Shown here: in pieces, positions 61,374-64,000 of the stretch
Position numbering within the stretch: the stretch's first letter is position 1
Layout: the number at the start of each line of letters is the position of its first letter
Source of the DNA: Mycobacterium scrofulaceum
GTDB lineage: Bacteria > Actinomycetota > Actinomycetes > Mycobacteriales > Mycobacteriaceae
Assembly (NCBI RefSeq): GCF_002086735.1
Contig: NZ_MVIJ01000001.1
Coordinates: 403,513 to 467,512 of the forward strand
Direction: 5' to 3'
DNA: 64,000 nt
Position numbers and translations under genes: made by a program
The notes under the pieces: generated by a model
Seen by the model: only the letters and a program-made list of their open reading frames with translations
What the model was told of the DNA's origin: nothing
Database searches by the model: none

Positions 61374-61439
61374 GTCGCCGAGCGTGCAACTGTTGCGAGA
61401 AAACGGCGCAAAACAAGCGACAGTTTCACGCTCGGCGAC
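61374..61439. repeat. Large imperfect palindrome
   Basis: Arms of 23 bases (61374-61396 and 61417-61439) match with two mismatches around a 20-base loop. The left arm opens GTCGCCGAGCGTG and the right arm closes CACGCTCGGCGAC. It lies between the ABC exporter end and embR, so it could terminate the exporter transcript, although there is no U-tract. I recall similar GCCGAGCGTGAAACTG elements scattered in mycobacterial genomes; that is memory, not checked. Confidence 0.65.
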
Positions 61440-61595
61440 GCCATGCGTCGGCCAGCCGCACCAAGGGTGCCGCCCTGCTGGGTCTGCGGCTCGTGCTGTC
61501 CGCAACCACAATTACGAGGTAATGACGTTTCCTCGGCGCACGGCGGTATGAGCCACCGAGCAAAGACGATCGGCCGGAGAAAGGACCGATAGGCG

Positions 61596-62738
61596 ATGGC
61601 GGACAAACGTCTCGAACTCGGTCTGCTCGGACCGCTGGAGATGAGCGTCGGCGGCGCCCCGGTGGCCCTGGGCACCCCCAAGCAGCGGGCGGTGCTGGCC
61701 CTGCTGCTGATGAACCGCAACAGTCCGGTGGCGGTCGACCGGCTGATCACGGCCCTGTGGGACGACTCGCCCCCCTCCGGGGCGCGGGCCAGCATTCATT
61801 CCTACGTGTCAAATCTCCGCAAGTTGCTCAGCACTGCCGGCATCGACCCGCGGGCGGTGCTGGTGGCGGCGCCCCCGGGATACCGGCTCGGCGTCGGCGA
61901 AAGCGCTTACGACCTCGGCCGATTCATCGCCGCAAAGACGGCGGGCGTGCACGCCGCCGCCACCGGCAAGTTCGAGGAGGCGAGCCTGCACCTGACGGCG
62001 GCCCTGGCGGAATGGCGCGGGCCGGTGCTCGAGGACCTACGCGAGTTTCAATTCGTCGACACCTTCGCGACTTCCCTTGTCGAAGAAAAGGTTCTGGTCC
62101 ACGGCGCGAAGGCGGAGGCCGAAATCGCCTGCGGGCGAGCGTTCGCCGTGATCACCGAGTTGGAAGCGCTGACCGCAGAGCACCCCTATCGTGAGCCGCT
62201 GTGGGCGCAGCTGATCACCGCCTACTACCTCACCGACCGCCAATCCGATGCGCTGGCCGCCTACCGCCGGGTCAAGACGACACTCGCCGAGGACCTGGGC
62301 ATCGATCCGGGGCCGACCCTGCGGTCGCTCAACGAGCAGATCCTGCGGCAAGAACCGCTGGACGTGAAGCGCACCGCCAAGACCGCCGCCGTCGACACCG
62401 TCACTGTGCTCGAACAGCACACCATGGTGTCGGGGCAGCAGGCGGTCGCCTATCTGCATGAGGTCTCCGGACGCAGCTATCCGCTGCTGGCGGCGTCGAC
62501 CCGGATCGGGCGGCTCGGCGACAACGACATCGTCCTGGACAGCCCCAAAGTGAGCCGCCATCACGCCGTCATCGTCGATACGGGCACCAGCTTCATGATC
62601 AACGACCTCCGGTCCTCGAACGGGGTTCACGTGCGCCACGAGCGGATCCGCGCCGCCGCCACCCTGCGCGACGGCGACCACGTGCGCATCTGCGATCACG
62701 AATTCACGTTCCAGATCGCCGCGGACGACGAGCGCTAG
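61596..62738 (+). CDS. embR: Transcriptional regulator EmbR (SARP domain plus FHA)
   Basis: EmbR activates the arabinosyltransferase (emb) genes in M. tuberculosis after phosphorylation by PknH. The 380-residue protein has an OmpR-like DNA-binding part (LGLLGPLEMSVGGAP...PKQRAVLALLLMNRN), a bacterial transcriptional activation domain (about 110-270), and a C-terminal FHA domain with RIGR, SRHH and SSNGV as phosphothreonine-binding residues. It ends 157 bases before pknH on the same strand. Its ATG follows an AGAAAGGA site. In this genome its partner kinase appears disrupted. Confidence 0.94.
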   Translation: MADKRLELGLLGPLEMSVGGAPVALGTPKQRAVLALLLMNRNSPVAVDRLITALWDDSPPSGARASIHSYVSNLRKLLSTAGIDPRAVLVAAPPGYRLGVGESAYDLGRFIAAKTAGVHAAATGKFEEASLHLTAALAEWRGPVLEDLREFQFVDTFATSLVEEKVLVHGAKAEAEIACGRAFAVITELEALTAEHPYREPLWAQLITAYYLTDRQSDALAAYRRVKTTLAEDLGIDPGPTLRSLNEQILRQEPLDVKRTAKTAAVDTVTVLEQHTMVSGQQAVAYLHEVSGRSYPLLAASTRIGRLGDNDIVLDSPKVSRHHAVIVDTGTSFMINDLRSSNGVHVRHERIRAAATLRDGDHVRICDHEFTFQIAADDER

Positions 62739-62895
62739 CCACGCCATCGAGCCCCGGGTCATTCGTGCGATTGTCGTGCGGCGCGGCGGATGGGGGCTTA
62801 CCGTCATGGTTGCTGGGTAGGGGGTTGCGGCTCACCGGTGCGCCCGGCGATGGTTGTGTGTCGGCGGCGTGCGGGATGGGTGTGAAGGATCGGCG

Positions 62896-64000
62896 ATGAG
62901 TGATGAGCAGGCCTCGCGGGTGGGTTCGGATTTCGGGCCTTATCGCCTAAAGCGGCTGCTGGGCCGGGGTGGGATGGGCGAGGTCTACGAGGCCGAGCAC
63001 ACCGTCAAGGAGTGGATGGTCGCGGTCAAGTTGCTCTCGGAGAGCTTCAGCAAGGACCCGGTGTTTCGGGAGCGGATGAAGCGCGAGGCGCGCACCGCCG
63101 GTCGTTTGCAGGAACCCCATGTGGTGCCCATTCACGACTATGGCGAAATCGACGGGCAGATGTTCTTGGAGATGCGCCTGATCGAGGGCACCGACCTCGA
63201 CAGTGTGCTCAAACGCTTCGGCCCGCTGGCCCCGCCGCGCGCGGTGGCCATCATCACCCAGATCGCCTCGGCGCTCGACGCCGCCCACGCGGCCGGGGTG
63301 ATGCACCGCGACGTCAAACCGCAAAACATCCTCGTCACCCGCGACGACTTCGCCTATCTGGTCGACTTCGGCATCGCCAGCGCCACCACCGATGAAAAGC
63401 TCACCCAGCTGGGCACCGCGGTGGGCACCTAGAAATACATGGCGCCCGAACGGTTTTCCAACGCCGAAGTGACCTACCGCGCCGACATCTACGCCCTGGC
63501 CTGCGTGCTATACGAATGCCTCACCGGAACGCCGCCCTATCGGGCCGACAGCGCCAGTGTGTTGGTCAGCGCGCACATGATGGACCCGATTCCGCAACCG
63601 ACCGCGCTGCGGCCGGGCATTCCCAAGGCGTTCGACGCGGTCATCGCCCGCGGCATGGCCAAAAAGCCCCAGGACCGCTACGCCAGTGCGGGCGATCTGG
63701 CGCTGGCCGCCCACGACGCGCTCAGCGACCCCGACCAAGACCACGCCGCCACCATCCTGCGCCGCAGCCAAGAAGCCACCCTGCCCGGCACCGCCACGCT
63801 CGGCCCCCAACCGACGGTCGCCGACACCGCGATGGCGCCCCCCGCGACGCCGCCGTCTCCGGGCCCGACGGCGAACACCCCGCCACCGTCGGCGGCGGGC
63901 TCGACTCCGGTTCCCGCGCAGGGCGCCCCGCCCTGGCGACCCGAGAGCGGCCCCATCCCGGCCGCGCCCCAGCCCCCGACCACACCGCCCTACTACCAAC
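62896..64000 (+). pseudogene. pknH: Serine/threonine kinase PknH, split by an in-frame TAG (3' end beyond window)
   Basis: The kinase domain begins normally: glycine loop GRGGMGEVYEAEH, ATP-binding Lys in MVAVKLL, HRDVKPQN and DFGIA. After GTAVGT the codon at 63430-63432 is TAG, and the same frame then continues without a stop to the window end: KYMAPERFSNAEVTYRADIYALAC (APE motif), the rest of the C-lobe and a Pro/Ala-rich linker. Related PknH has Trp (TGG) at this place in the activation segment, so one G-to-A change explains it. Translation would stop at 178 residues, before the APE motif, giving an inactive kinase unless the stop is read through. An AAGGA site lies 7 bases before the ATG. 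Confidence 0.85.

Noticed and set aside
63430..63432. TAG as a deliberate recoding site (selenocysteine or pyrrolysine)
   Set aside because: Selenocysteine uses TGA, no pyrrolysine machinery is known in mycobacteria, and the position is plain Trp in relatives.

Overview
The window looks like chromosome from a slow-growing Mycobacterium. It has high GC, a single-type rRNA operon behind murA with tandem mycobacterial rRNA promoters, the fused b-delta ATP synthase subunit, MurA with Asp117, and a gene order that follows M. tuberculosis Rv1315 down to Rv1266c on both flanks. The 16S hypervariable region (about 2000-2140, read on the minus strand) resembles, from memory, the M. simiae group rather than M. 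avium or M. tuberculosis. I ran no database search.

Layout. 1-2608 (minus strand): 5' end of 23S, the spacer, 16S, and an rrn leader with two promoters. 2609-3862: murA, followed by a dispersed hairpin repeat, a PduO-type cobalamin adenosyltransferase on the plus strand, and a DUF2550 membrane protein. 5153-13137 (minus): the whole F1Fo ATP synthase operon, atpI-like-atpB-E-F-FH-A-G-D-C. 13357-17516 (minus): wecA, tsaC, prmC, prfA and rpmE, then rho (17697-19547). 19815-26257 (minus): an argS-lysA-hom-thrC-thrB run for the aspartate-family amino acids, followed by tRNA-Arg(CCG).

26.4-39.9 kb is accessory compared with M. tuberculosis as I remember it. It starts with about 3 kb flanked by a direct repeat of the tRNA-Arg 3' end, carrying a condensation-domain/GNAT fusion and an alpha/beta hydrolase. 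Beyond it lie a second alpha/beta hydrolase, a low-molecular-weight phosphatase fused to an unknown Cys-bearing domain, a Ddn-like F420 enzyme, a secreted LAS-type metallopeptidase, a NUDIX enzyme, a 915-residue TPR protein with four copies of an unrecognised module, an RCK-2TM-RCK potassium channel, an F420-dependent LLM oxidoreductase and two VOC proteins.

39.9-64 kb returns to M. tuberculosis-like order: an Rrf2 regulator with cysN/cysD (sulfate activation), a thioesterase, beta carbonic anhydrase, oppBCDA peptide importer, an S33-type hydrolase, an SbcC/SbcD-like nuclease pair, a degraded 13E12 (DUF222/HNH) gene, sixA, lprC/lprB, a heterodimeric ABC exporter, embR, and the start of pknH. 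pknH carries an in-frame TAG where the activation segment should continue, and the reading frame then stays open to the window end. This is the sharpest single anomaly in the window.

Together the genes cover ribosome production, energy conversion, wall precursor synthesis, amino acid and sulfur assimilation, peptide uptake, and the EmbR/PknH signalling pair. I found no CRISPR array, insertion sequence with an intact transposase, or integrase.
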